Source: Streptomyces sp. NBC_01478
Lineage (GTDB): Bacteria > Actinomycetota > Actinomycetes > Streptomycetales > Streptomycetaceae
NCBI RefSeq assembly: GCF_036227225.1
Contig: NZ_CP109444.1
Coordinates: 744,001 to 808,000, forward strand
Reading direction: 5' to 3'
DNA: 64,000 nucleotides
Shown here: piece by piece, positions 42,419-51,019 of the stretch
Numbering within the stretch: position 1 is the first letter of the stretch
Layout: every line of letters starts with the position of its first letter
The notes under the pieces: model-generated
The model's input: only the letters and a program-made list of their open reading frames with translations
Database searches by the model: none
What the model was told of the DNA's origin: nothing
Translations under genes and position numbers: made by a program

Positions 42419-44692
42419 GTGTATCGGTACGTGGCCGAGGGAGAAGTGACGGGGCGTGAGGTCACGGAGCAGGAGGTCGCGGTTCACGTCTTCGTCCCGC
42501 TGCACGGTGGGCGCGCCGAGGAGGGAACGGCCTCGGTCCGGGCGATGTGGGGGCGCTTTCGTGAACTGCAGCACGCGGACGGGGAGTTGTACGCGGCGCT
42601 GCCGGTCCGGGTGCCGGACCCCCTGCTCGCCTCTGCCCCGCGGGGCTCGGTCGTGGTGGCGGGTGTGCAGTCCGCCGACCTGCTCGACCAGGCGGTGCTG
42701 CGACGGCACGGGGAGATCCTCAATCTGTCGGTGCTCCTCGGCGCCGGTCCGGACCGGGAGTGGTCCGGGTTGCGTGAGCGGGCGGAGACGATCGTGGGGC
42801 CGCTCGGGGCGTGCCATCTGGGCGCGGTGACACTGGAGTTGGGGAAACTGCCGGAGGGAACACCCGGGGACGTCGATCTGTCGGAGCCGGCGGGCGGCGA
42901 CGAGTCGCAGCGGTGGCGGCTGTTGCGGATGCTGGGGCGGGCCGACGCCGACGCGCGGCTCGGGGCCTGGGCGTGGTCGGACGACCACCGATCCGGAATG
43001 CCGCACTTCGTCCGGTACTTGATGTACATGACCGCCCTGCGTCACCAGTGGGCGACGCATCACGCGCTGGGCGATGCGCGGGCCGCGGGGCAGGGCGGGA
43101 CACTGGCCGAGGTGCGGCTGCCGTACTGGGGCCCGGAGCCCTATGAGTTGGCGGACGCCGAGGCCGAACTCCGGTTCATGCGGCGGATGGTGGAGACGCT
43201 TCGCGGGAACGCCCGGCAAGCGCTGGAGGACTCGGGTCTCGACGGCGAGGCCGTGCTGGGGGCGGACCGGCGGTTCGGCTCGTCGTTCGTCCGGCGGCTG
43301 GACGACCTCCTCGCCCTCCGGGAACTGGCCGGCCCGGCAGAGCCGGTGCGAGGCCCGGCGGTACCGACGCGAAGCCCGGCGGAGCCGGTACCGAGCCCGG
43401 TGGAACCTACGCGGAGCCCGGCAGAGCCGGTACCAACCCCGGCGGAACCGGTGCGCGCCCCGGCACCGGAGCGGAGCCCCCGGGCGGCGGGACCGGATCG
43501 GGTGCTGGCCGTCGTCGACGAGTGGTTCCCCGCCCACGGTGGCCTGAGCGCCTTCAACCGCGGGCTGTGCATCGCACTCGCCGAGGCCGGTGCGAACGTC
43601 CGTGTCCTGGTGGTGTCTTCCAGTCCCGAGGAGCGCGCGGACGCGGCCGACCACCACGTGCTCCTCGTGGACGCCGCCCGGCAGGGCGTCCAGGGCAAGG
43701 AGTCGCTGTTCCTGCGGCCGCCGTTCACCGATGGATTCGAGCCCGACCTCGTCATCGGCCACGGCAGGGACATGGGGCTGGCCGCCCGGGCGCAGGTGAA
43801 GGAGTATTTCCCGGGCGCGGGGCGACTGCACTTCCTGCACGTGGAACCGGACCGGGCGGAGGCCCAGAAGCCGCTGGCGGAGGCCGACTTGGCGGTCCGC
43901 GCGCAGGAACGCACGGAGCGGGAGCTCGAACTCTGCGAGGACGCCCTGCGTTCGGTGGCGGTCGGCCCCCGGCTGGCGAGGACCATGCGGCGTCATCTGC
44001 GCACCCGGAAGCTGGCCCCCCTGCTGCGCGTCGACCCCGGATTCGACGGAAGGCCCGCCGCCACGGCGCCCGGCATCGACGAGATCCCGCAGATCCTGAT
44101 GATGGGCAGGCTGGACGACGCCCCGCTCAAAGGGCTCGACATCGCCTGCCGGGCGCTGGGGGCGGCGGTACCGCCGCGGGCGGAGCACGGCTCCTGGGAA
44201 CTGCTGATCCGCGGCGTGCCCGACCGGACGTCCCGGGTGCTGAGCGCGCAGGTGGAGGAGTGGATCGGCACCCCTGCGGTGGATGTGGCGCTTCGTCCGT
44301 TCTCCGCGGATCCCCGGCACATCATGGAGGACGTGGCGCGGGCGAGTCTGGTCCTCATGCCCTCCCGGGCGGAGGCGTTCGGTCTGGTCGGTCTGGAGGC
44401 GATCGCCGCCGGGGTGCCCGTGCTGGTGAGCGGGCGCAGCGGTCTCGGCGTACTGCTGCTCGATCAGGGGCTGCCGGTCGCCCACCAGGCCGTGGTGGAT
44501 GTGGCGGCCACGACACGGGACCTCGATGTGGACGTCCGGTCGTGGGAGAAGTCCATTCATGCCGTCATGCGAAACCTGCCGGCCGCCTTCGGCGAAGCCG
44601 CCGATCTCCGGAGGGAAATGGCCGCCCGCTGCTCCTGGGAGACGGCCGCAACCGCCGTGCTGGACTGCCTTCGCCCCGACGGATCCGCCTGA
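42419..44692 (+). CDS. CATRA-N-like domain fused to a GT4-type glycosyltransferase
   Basis: A protein of 757 residues in three parts; GTG 42419 follows AGG by 5 bases. Residues about 20-305 begin VAVHVFVPLHGGRAEEGTAS and contain LDQAVLRRHGEILNLSVLLG, a pattern I recall from the CATRA-N (caspase and TPR-repeat associated) domain of conflict systems. Residues about 305-360 are a Pro/Glu/Val repeat linker. Residues about 360-755 are a glycosyltransferase of GT4 style: VDEWFPAHGGLSAFNRGLC at the start, DLVIGHGRDMGLAA, and the donor-site SRAEAFGLVGLEAIAAGVPV (E-x7-E). Such GTs occur as effectors with STAND proteins. I infer a toxic or signalling sugar transfer to an unknown target. Confidence 0.75.
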   Translation: MYRYVAEGEVTGREVTEQEVAVHVFVPLHGGRAEEGTASVRAMWGRFRELQHADGELYAALPVRVPDPLLASAPRGSVVVAGVQSADLLDQAVLRRHGEILNLSVLLGAGPDREWSGLRERAETIVGPLGACHLGAVTLELGKLPEGTPGDVDLSEPAGGDESQRWRLLRMLGRADADARLGAWAWSDDHRSGMPHFVRYLMYMTALRHQWATHHALGDARAAGQGGTLAEVRLPYWGPEPYELADAEAELRFMRRMVETLRGNARQALEDSGLDGEAVLGADRRFGSSFVRRLDDLLALRELAGPAEPVRGPAVPTRSPAEPVPSPVEPTRSPAEPVPTPAEPVRAPAPERSPRAAGPDRVLAVVDEWFPAHGGLSAFNRGLCIALAEAGANVRVLVVSSSPEERADAADHHVLLVDAARQGVQGKESLFLRPPFTDGFEPDLVIGHGRDMGLAARAQVKEYFPGAGRLHFLHVEPDRAEAQKPLAEADLAVRAQERTERELELCEDALRSVAVGPRLARTMRRHLRTRKLAPLLRVDPGFDGRPAATAPGIDEIPQILMMGRLDDAPLKGLDIACRALGAAVPPRAEHGSWELLIRGVPDRTSRVLSAQVEEWIGTPAVDVALRPFSADPRHIMEDVARASLVLMPSRAEAFGLVGLEAIAAGVPVLVSGRSGLGVLLLDQGLPVAHQAVVDVAATTRDLDVDVRSWEKSIHAVMRNLPAAFGEAADLRREMAARCSWETAATAVLDCLRPDGSA
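43330..43480 (+). repeat. Coding repeat for a Pro-rich linker
   Basis: An imperfect repeat of about 24-36 bases encodes units such as SPAEPVPSPVEP, SPAEPVPTPAEP and PTRSPAEP. It separates the two structured halves of the CATRA-N/glycosyltransferase fusion and is probably an extended, flexible spacer whose length can drift. Confidence 0.75.
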
Positions 44693-44700
44693 CCCGCGAC

Positions 44701-44736
44701 CGGCCCTCCACGTCTCCCCTGTCACGTGGAGGGCCG
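44701..44736 (+). terminator. Perfect 13-bp hairpin after the glycosyltransferase gene
   Basis: CGGCCCTCCACGT (44701-44713) and ACGTGGAGGGCCG (44724-44736) pair without mismatch around a 10-base loop, starting 8 bases after the stop codon. Very likely the transcription terminator. The rest of the gap to 44938 holds no gene. Confidence 0.8.
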
Positions 44737-44937
44737 GAGTCATGTGCGGCTGAGGGGCGTTCAGTGGGTCTGCACGGCTGTCGTCCTCCTGCGGCCGGCC
44801 GGGGGCCGGTATCCCCTCGGCGTGGAATCCGCAGGCAAACACGCGGATCCGTCCGGCCGTCCGGGGTCCTGGAACACACTGGAAACGTCTGGATCCGTGC
44901 GGTGCGGATCCGTGGACGTCCCCGCGGAGGAACGGTG

Positions 44938-47328
44938 GTGAACGAAGCTCCCTGGCCGCCCGGCCACGACGGAGAGGCACTGGGACAGCGGCTGGCGGTC
45001 GAACTGACCCGCGCTGTCGTCCGGGCCGAGAAACGGTTCGGCAGAGCGCTCGACCGTCGCGAACTCGCCAGGCGGCTGAACGTGTCCGCCAGCAGCCTGT
45101 ACGCGTATCTCAACGGCACGACTCTGCCGGGCACCGGTGTGTTCGACGCGCTCCTCGCCGCGTTGGGCGTCGACGGACCCGAGGCGGGGCGGCTCGCCAC
45201 TCTGCGGGACGAGGTCGACGCCGCCCGACGGCTGCGCCCCATCGCCGCCCGCGGCTCCGCCCGCCGGTCGCCGGGGTCGGTCGCGGTCCCCCGCCATCTT
45301 CCGCTGAGCCACCCCGTGTTCGTCGCCCGGGACGCCGAACTCGTCCGGCTGGACGCGCTGTTGGACCCGTCCGCCGACTCCGCGCCGGGCCGGGCGGGGG
45401 TCGCCGTCGTCGAGGGAACCGGGGGCGTCGGCAAGACCGCGCTCGCCCTGCACTGGGCGCACCGGACGCAGCACCTCTTCCCGGACGGCCAGCTCTACGT
45501 CAATCTGCGGGGCTTCGGCGACGAGGCGGTCATGGACCCGGGGGAAGCCCTGCACGGTTTCCTCCAGGCGCTCGGTGTCACCCCGGCCGCCGTCCCGACC
45601 GACACCGCCGTGGCCTCCGGACTGCTGCGCACACTGCTGACCGGCCGCCGGGTGCTGCTGGTCCTGGACAACGCCCGCTCCACCGACCAGGTACGGCCGC
45701 TGCTGCCCACCGACGCCGGTTCCGTCGCCGTCGTCACCAGCCGCAACCGCCTCGACGGCCTCGTCATCCGCGAAGGCGCCCTGCGCATCGCCCTCGACGT
45801 GCTGCCGCGCTACGCCGCCCGTACCCTCCTGGAGCGGCAGATGGGCGCCGAGCGGATCGCCCTGGAGCCGCGCGAGGTGGACGAACTGGTCGACCTGTGC
45901 GCCCGATTACCGCTGGCGCTGAGCGTCGCCGCCGCCCGTACGGCCACCGCCCCGGCGGGTTCCGTGGGCGCCCTGGTCCGTGAACTGCGGCGCGCCCGGG
46001 CGCCGTTGGACCTGTTCGGGGTGCAGGACGCGGATGTCGATCTGCGGACCGTGTTCCACGGTTCGTACACGCTGCTGCCGGCGCCGGCCGCCCGGCTCTT
46101 CCGGCTGCTGGGCTGCCACCCCGGACCCGAGATCGACGCCGCCGCCTGCGCGGGCCTCATCGGCGACGCGGACCCGCCCCTCGCCCTGCTCGACACCCTC
46201 ACCGCCGCCCACCTCGTCCGCCAGCACACCCCCGGCCGCTACACCCTGCACGACCTGCTGCGGCTCTACGCCGTGGAACTCCTCGACGGCGGCTCGCCGC
46301 AGGAGCGCCGGGACGGCACCGAACGGCTGCTGCGGCACTACCTGGACAACGCACGCCTGGCCGACCACCACCTCGAACCCTGGCGTCCGACACCCGGCGG
46401 AGCCCCGAGGATCACCGGCGCGCAGCCGCCGATCGGCGACCACGCCTCGGCGACGGGCTGGTTCGAGTCGGAACTGTCCTCGCTGCAGGCCCTCATGGTC
46501 CAGGCCACCGCCACCCCGGGCCTGGAGCCGTACGCCTGGCGGCTGGCCGACGCCTGCGCCCTCCACCTGCGCCGCTCCGGCCGCCGTGCGCAGCGGGCCG
46601 CCGTGCACGCGCTGGCCCGTGACGCCGCGGACCGGGCCGGGGACCGCGCCGCCCACGCCACCGCCACCCGCCGGCTCGCCGACGCCCTCTCCCGGCTGGG
46701 CCGCACCGGGGAGGCACTCGACCTGCTGTACGCGACCCTGCGCGCCTGCCGTGCGCTGGGCGACGCGGAGGGCGTACGGGCGGTACGGCTCTCGCTGGTC
46801 CGGGTGTACAGCTCCTGCGGCGATCCCCGCAGGGCGATGCCGCACGCCCGGCTCGCCCTCGCCATGGCGGAGCGCACCGAGGACCCCGTCGCCCTCGCGG
46901 ACGGCCTCACCTCCGTGGCGCAGCAGTGGGAGCGACTGGGCGAGCACACCGTCGCCCTCGACCACGCGCACCGCGCCCTGGAGCTCTACACCCGGCTCGG
47001 TCACCTCGACGGACAGGCGGGCATCCTCTTCGGCATGGGCCGCGCCGAACAGGGGCTCGGCCGGCCCGCCGCGGCGATCGGCCACTACGAGGTCTCCCTC
47101 GACCTGGACCGGGCCCTGGGCGACCGGTTCCGCGAGGCCCACGCGTTGGAGCACCTCGGGGACGCCCATGCGACGCTCGGCCGGGGCGAGGTCGCGCGCG
47201 CCCTGTGGGAGGAGGCCCTCGCGCTCTTCGAGGATCTGCACCACCCCGACGCCGAGCCGGTCCGCGGCAAGCTGTGCGCGGCGGCGGACTATCCTCCGGT
47301 GCCCGCCTCCAGCCAGCTCAGCCCGTAG
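44938..47328 (+). CDS. HTH-NB-ARC-TPR regulator/STAND ATPase
   Basis: A 796-residue protein. GTG 44938 is 7 bases after GGAGG; a GTG 3 bases earlier is too close. Residues about 10-75 form an XRE-like helix-turn-helix (LDRRELARRLNVSASSLYAY). An NB-ARC ATPase follows with Walker A (VVEGTGGVGKTALALHW), Walker B (VLLVLDNARSTDQV), the GSVAVVTSRNRL sensor and ARLPLALSVAAARTA. From about residue 500 there are TPR repeats (GEALDLLYATLRACRALGD, LGEHTVALDHAHRALELY). The plan resembles AfsR without its SARP activation domain. No effector domain, so it may act as a regulator or scaffold. The 3' end overlaps the convergent gene by 40 bases. Confidence 0.9.
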   Translation: MNEAPWPPGHDGEALGQRLAVELTRAVVRAEKRFGRALDRRELARRLNVSASSLYAYLNGTTLPGTGVFDALLAALGVDGPEAGRLATLRDEVDAARRLRPIAARGSARRSPGSVAVPRHLPLSHPVFVARDAELVRLDALLDPSADSAPGRAGVAVVEGTGGVGKTALALHWAHRTQHLFPDGQLYVNLRGFGDEAVMDPGEALHGFLQALGVTPAAVPTDTAVASGLLRTLLTGRRVLLVLDNARSTDQVRPLLPTDAGSVAVVTSRNRLDGLVIREGALRIALDVLPRYAARTLLERQMGAERIALEPREVDELVDLCARLPLALSVAAARTATAPAGSVGALVRELRRARAPLDLFGVQDADVDLRTVFHGSYTLLPAPAARLFRLLGCHPGPEIDAAACAGLIGDADPPLALLDTLTAAHLVRQHTPGRYTLHDLLRLYAVELLDGGSPQERRDGTERLLRHYLDNARLADHHLEPWRPTPGGAPRITGAQPPIGDHASATGWFESELSSLQALMVQATATPGLEPYAWRLADACALHLRRSGRRAQRAAVHALARDAADRAGDRAAHATATRRLADALSRLGRTGEALDLLYATLRACRALGDAEGVRAVRLSLVRVYSSCGDPRRAMPHARLALAMAERTEDPVALADGLTSVAQQWERLGEHTVALDHAHRALELYTRLGHLDGQAGILFGMGRAEQGLGRPAAAIGHYEVSLDLDRALGDRFREAHALEHLGDAHATLGRGEVARALWEEALALFEDLHHPDAEPVRGKLCAAADYPPVPASSQLSP

Positions 47329-48242
47329 CCGTAACCCACCTTCATGGCCCCGAACTCGACGTCCACCAGCCCGTGTTCGTCGGGGCGCAGGGTCGGCGTG
47401 CCCGGGTCCTGCTGGTAGATGACGGCGGTGGGCACGCCGGCCAGCCGCCACACCGTGCGCGGCGGTTTCGCCGGGTCGAAGCCGACCCGTAGCCGGAAGT
47501 GCTCGCTGCGGGTCAGCGGGACGTGCACGAAGTGGGGTGCCATGGGCTGGTCCGGCGGGATGCGCAGCCGGAGTTCGTAGACGTGCCGGGTGCCGGCGGC
47601 GATCGGTGCTGGCAGGACCAGGAACCGTTCGAAGTAGCTCTCGTACTGCGGCCCGCCGTCCGCCAGCCGGCCGCCCTGGACGACGGACATCTCCAGTTCG
47701 TGCCGGGGCGTCGTGTCACCGGCGCGCCGGGGCACGCTGACGCCGACCGGTATCCGGGCCAGGCCGTCGCAGGTGGCGACCACGATCCGGCGCTCCAGCG
47801 CCTCGGGCGTCGGGGTGTCCAGGCGGAGCCGGGTGGACACGGACTCGGTGTACCAGCCGTGCGGTTCGGTGCGCGCGCAGTCCGCCGGGCACCGCTCGGC
47901 ATGTGCTCCGTTCACGCGGCCCGCCGGAGCGTCCCAGGGCGGCGGGACGACTCCGTCGGCACCGTCCGGGGAGTCGGGGTCCAGGGCCCGGCGCACCTGC
48001 GCCCAGTACTCGCCCCACTGCGGCACATCGCCGCCGCAGGCGCCGACGATCGCCAGGGTGACCGGGCGGGTCGGATGGGTCTCGCCCCGCATGGCGTCGC
48101 TGACGGTCGTCCTGCCGTACCCGGTGCGGCGGGCCAGTTGGTCCAGTGTCAGTCCGGCCGATCCGCGCAGGTCGCGGAGCCAGTACGCGAAGAGCCGGGC
48201 CGGTGACCCGTCCAGGACGATCTCCTTCTGCGGACGCCCCAT
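47289..48242 (-). CDS. XRE-type helix-turn-helix protein with unknown C-terminal domain
   Basis: A protein of 317 residues. ATG 48242 (MGRPQKEIVLDGSPARLFAY) is the likely start. Residues about 20-75 are an XRE helix-turn-helix (SAGLTLDQLARRTGYGRTTV, SDAMRGETHP). The C-terminal 190 residues are mostly strands (RIVVATCDGLARIPVGVSVP, THVYELRLRIPPDQ-like) ending with GYGYGLSWLEAGTGG. I do not recognise this domain; such helix-turn-helix proteins in Streptomyces often precede conflict or differentiation genes. It converges on and overlaps the STAND gene, so the two transcripts are antisense at their ends. Confidence 0.75.
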   Translation of the reverse strand: MGRPQKEIVLDGSPARLFAYWLRDLRGSAGLTLDQLARRTGYGRTTVSDAMRGETHPTRPVTLAIVGACGGDVPQWGEYWAQVRRALDPDSPDGADGVVPPPWDAPAGRVNGAHAERCPADCARTEPHGWYTESVSTRLRLDTPTPEALERRIVVATCDGLARIPVGVSVPRRAGDTTPRHELEMSVVQGGRLADGGPQYESYFERFLVLPAPIAAGTRHVYELRLRIPPDQPMAPHFVHVPLTRSEHFRLRVGFDPAKPPRTVWRLAGVPTAVIYQQDPGTPTLRPDEHGLVDVEFGAMKVGYGYGLSWLEAGTGG

Positions 48243-48482
48243 CCTGCGCAACCCCCCTGCCGGGCAACGGCGTCGCCGCCGATGTCGCGGCCGAGTCTCG
48301 CACACGGCGGGACACGTCGTTCCGGTCTTGTTCTCCCGCCCGCCGGCCGTCCGGGTTTTCCGGAGATCGTCCGGTTCGCCGGAGAACTGTTGAGTGCGAA
48401 CTCCGGGCCTTGTTACACAGGTTGCGCCCGGCTCCGGTGCGTCCGCATCGGCCGGTTCCCACTCTTGTTCCAGGAGAGGACC

Positions 48483-49202
48483 ATGGCTCTGTTCCCCAGG
48501 ACGCCCCGCGCCGCACGACTGCCGGGCGACGTGGTGTCGCGGATGGAGCGGTTCGGCCGCTTCGAGTTCGACCCGGTCGGCACCGACATCGACGCCTCGG
48601 ACGTATGGGGCGAACTCCAGGCGCCCTACCTGCCGTTCGCGCAGTCCGACCCGCAGGGCTTCGCCCGCGCACTGGCCGACGCCGTGCTGCCGGCCGGCGG
48701 TTTCGCCCTGTTCGGGGCCGCGCGCACGGTGTGGAACCTGGTCGGCTCCGACTTCACCAGCCCGGCCTACGACACCGTACGGATGGCCGCGCTGGAGTTC
48801 TTCCGCGCGAACGGGGTGCCGAGCAACCGGCTGTCCGCCGCCGACTGGCTGTTCTGGCAGGAGAACCGCTCCGAGCCCTGGCTCGTGGGCCGGCCCCGTC
48901 CGACACCCGAGTCGGCACACATCCCGGCCCTCGCACCGGGGGAACTGCGCCAGATCGCGCGGATCACCGAGGCCTCGAACTCCAACGTCCTCTACGTCAC
49001 CGCCGCGCGCGAGGGCCGTTTCGTGACCGTGGTGGACGCGCCGACCAGCGACACCGATCCCACCCGGGCGCGCTTCGAGTGGATGTCGGCGGACACCCTG
49101 CACGAGCTGTACACCCGGGTCGGCGAGGCGTTCCAGACACCGGTGCACTGGGTCGCCGACGAACTGCGTCCGTTCATCCCCCTGCCGCCGTCCCGCCTGT
49201 GA
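48483..49202 (+). CDS. Hypothetical protein, first gene of a three-gene operon
   Basis: A 239-residue cytoplasmic protein starting MALFPRTPRAARLPGDVV with AGGAGAGG upstream. I recognise no family. The sequence is mixed alpha/beta: DPVGTDIDASDVWGELQAP, a hydrophobic helix (ADAVLPAGGFALFGAARTVW), YDTVRMAALEFFRANGVPS, a Trp-rich stretch (ADWLFWQENRSEPWLVG), and strands SNVLYVTAAREGRFVTVVDA. Two genes for a zinc ribbon (49229) and another unknown (49415) follow with short gaps, so the three act together. It lies between HTH/STAND and CHAT genes. Confidence 0.75.
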   Translation: MALFPRTPRAARLPGDVVSRMERFGRFEFDPVGTDIDASDVWGELQAPYLPFAQSDPQGFARALADAVLPAGGFALFGAARTVWNLVGSDFTSPAYDTVRMAALEFFRANGVPSNRLSAADWLFWQENRSEPWLVGRPRPTPESAHIPALAPGELRQIARITEASNSNVLYVTAAREGRFVTVVDAPTSDTDPTRARFEWMSADTLHELYTRVGEAFQTPVHWVADELRPFIPLPPSRL

Positions 49203-49228
49203 GACGGCCGCCCCCCGAGGAGAGACAC

Positions 49229-49402
49229 ATGGCCAAAGGCCTCAACTGCCAGGTCTGCCGGCAGCGCATGACCGTCAAGAGCGAGCAGCGTCAGCCGATG
49301 GGCTCGTGGATCGTCTACGAGTGCCGCAACCCCGCCTGCAAGAACTGGCTCGACAGCGGTCAGCGCCACCGGTTCAACGAAAAGGTCTTCGAGGACAAGT
49401 AG
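49229..49402 (+). CDS. 57-residue zinc-ribbon-like protein
   Basis: A 57-residue protein starting MAKGLNCQVCRQRMTVKSEQ with GAGGAGAG upstream. Four cysteines are arranged C-x2-C and C-x4-C (NCQVC and CRNPAC), which would bind one zinc. The rest is basic and polar, ending RFNEKVFEDK. It could be an adaptor that binds nucleic acid or protein. It is 26 bases after the previous gene and 12 before the next. Confidence 0.75.
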   Translation: MAKGLNCQVCRQRMTVKSEQRQPMGSWIVYECRNPACKNWLDSGQRHRFNEKVFEDK

Positions 49403-49414
49403 GGAGTACAGGGC

Positions 49415-49801
49415 ATGGCCAAGACTCCGGTGGAGATAATCACCCAGCTCTCGATGGCGGAGGCGGCCGACGTCTTCCGCGGTGCGATGCGGGTGAGCTG
49501 GTGGAGCGAGAACATCACCGGCGCGGGCACCACCTTCGAGGGGCCCAGAGGCTCGGTCTTCGACACCGTGGCCCAGGACCGGCCCGACTTCAGCGTGATG
49601 GCGCTGCTGGGCGGGCGGGGAGCGGAGATCCAGAAGTCCGCGGTGCACATGTACATGTGGGACCGGGGCGCCCACCGTGAGATCGCGCTGGGTGTCGGCC
49701 GCAACCTCGCCGCCTTCGGCATCAAGGCGAACCGCAAGATCCGCCGGTTCGTCGACGAGCTGACGGAACTCGATCCGTCCATGAAGTACACGGGGATCTG
49801 A
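49415..49801 (+). CDS. Hypothetical protein, third gene of the operon
   Basis: A 128-residue protein, ATG 49415 with AGGGAG upstream. Landmarks are VEIITQLSMAEAADVFRGAM, a Trp pair in RVSWWSENITGAGTTFEGPR, SVMALLGGRGAEIQKSAVHM and a basic C-terminal helix (RKIRRFVDELTELDP). It resembles small lipid-binding or START-like folds by its strand pattern, but this is a guess and I do not name it. It ends the zinc-ribbon operon; a convergent gene cluster begins 101 bases on. Confidence 0.7.
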   Translation: MAKTPVEIITQLSMAEAADVFRGAMRVSWWSENITGAGTTFEGPRGSVFDTVAQDRPDFSVMALLGGRGAEIQKSAVHMYMWDRGAHREIALGVGRNLAAFGIKANRKIRRFVDELTELDPSMKYTGI

Positions 49802-49902
49802 GCGGCCGCACCGAGCGGCCTTCGGTCCCGGCGGTCCGACGAGCACCCGGCGCAGGGGACCGGGTGCTCGTCCCCGTGAACAGGCCTGTCCTGTCCGGGT
49901 GT

Positions 49903-50619
49903 TCAGCCGACGGCGGCGAACGCCTCCGCCGACACGTCCCGTTCGAGCACCGACCGGTGGAAGGAGTAGACGCCGATGTCGGAGACCTTCACCACCAGGC
50001 AGTACTGGTCGGTCGACGCCACCGACCGGACCACCTGCGCGTACTCCCGCCGCAGGAAGTGGACCGCCGCCTGGTTCGCCACCGAGCTCTGTCCGCACAC
50101 CAGCACCACCGGGCGGCTCGACTCGGGCGGCGTGAACTTGGCGACCACCGCGTACTCCTGGTGCCCCCGGTCGAAGTAGTAGCGCTCCCCGCCGACCGCG
50201 ATGGCCACCGAGTCGCGGCGGTCGCTGAACGGGATGATCCGCACCCCGGGCAGATGGGCCGTCAGATGTCCGCCGGTGCGGGGATTGGACCCGCCGATCG
50301 GCCCGCCGACACAGAACTCGGTGCGGTCGCCGTTCGAGCCGCGCAGCTCGCCGGACTCCACACTCACCCGGCATCCCAACTCGCTGAGCAGCACGGTCAG
50401 TTCGACGACAGCCCGAAGGTCCCGCTGCTGGGTGGTGCCCGGCTGCCCGTGCTTGGTGCCGACGACGATCACACAGTGCTCGCCGGGCCGGGTGCCGAAG
50501 AACGCGGCCCTGCGGTACAGCGCCCGCCTCCGCCGTCCCCGCTCCCACAGCGTGCCCAGGCCGAGACCGACGAGGCTGGTCAGCAGACCGACCGCGACAT
50601 TGGCGAGTACCGACAGCAT
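49903..50619 (-). CDS. Membrane-anchored unknown of the CHAT operon
   Basis: A 238-residue protein starting MLSVLANVAVGLLTSLVGLG, with one membrane helix (residues about 3-23) followed by RGRRRR, so the rest is cytoplasmic. The soluble part looks like an alpha/beta Rossmann-like fold: EHCVIVVGTKHGQPG, LRAVVELTVLLSELGCRVSV, EFCVGGPIGGSNPRTGGHLT and RPVVLVCGQSSVANQA, followed by AVHFLRREYAQV. It could bind a nucleotide or other ligand. It is the last gene of the CHAT operon (10-base gap), suggesting it anchors the system to the membrane or is its target or effector. No known family seen. Confidence 0.72.
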   Translation of the reverse strand: MLSVLANVAVGLLTSLVGLGLGTLWERGRRRRALYRRAAFFGTRPGEHCVIVVGTKHGQPGTTQQRDLRAVVELTVLLSELGCRVSVESGELRGSNGDRTEFCVGGPIGGSNPRTGGHLTAHLPGVRIIPFSDRRDSVAIAVGGERYYFDRGHQEYAVVAKFTPPESSRPVVLVCGQSSVANQAAVHFLRREYAQVVRSVASTDQYCLVVKVSDIGVYSFHRSVLERDVSAEAFAAVG

Positions 50620-50629
50620 CGGCGGGCCG

Positions 50630-51016
50630 TCAGGTCCGCTCGGCGGGCTCGGGTGCGGGACGCCGGTCGTCGGGCGGGGAGTCCGGGGCGAGCGCGTGCA
50701 CGAGCGCGACGACCCGTTCCCGCTCCGGCTCGGGCAGCGGCACCCTGTCGTCCGCGGTGATCCGGGTGACCCTGCCGCCCGACCACTCGTCCAGCTCGCC
50801 GGTCAGCTCGGCGACCTTGGCCGCCTTTCCGGCCGCGACGGCCGCCGACAGCATGTCCAGCACCTCGGCGACCTCCGCCCACGCCTCAGGCGTGAGCCGC
50901 CACTCCTTCAGCATCAGCCGCAGCGCCAGACTCGCCTCGCCGGCCGTCTCGCGGTCGATCATGGCCGCCCCCTCCGTTGTGCTCACGCCCTGTTCCTTCC
51001 CCTCGTTCGTCGTCAT
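50630..51016 (-). CDS. CATRA-associated small protein (CATASP-like)
   Basis: A 128-residue all-helical protein. Start options are ATG 51016 (3 bases after the CHAT stop), GTG 50986 (GGAAGGA site) or ATG 50962 (GGAGG site, MIDRETAGEASLAL); I use the first for coupling. The pattern ASLALRLMLKEWRLTPEAW with AEVAEVLDMLSAAVAAG and LPEPERERVVALVHALA fits what I recall of CATASP, the small helical protein encoded beside CHAT/caspase-like proteases. No catalytic residues are expected. It may be an inhibitor, adaptor or substrate of the CHAT protease. Confidence 0.7.
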   Translation of the reverse strand: MTTNEGKEQGVSTTEGAAMIDRETAGEASLALRLMLKEWRLTPEAWAEVAEVLDMLSAAVAAGKAAKVAELTGELDEWSGGRVTRITADDRVPLPEPERERVVALVHALAPDSPPDDRRPAPEPAERT

Positions 51017-51019
51017 CCG

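Noticed and set aside
44701..44736. Long perfect hairpin as a transposon end
   Set aside because: It sits right after a stop codon, has a short loop and no transposase or second copy; a terminator fits better.
41933..44980. A 1015-codon open frame on the minus strand over the CATRA-GT gene
   Set aside because: Low-complexity His/Arg/Gln-rich translation with no motif; the plus strand encodes a domain-bearing protein.
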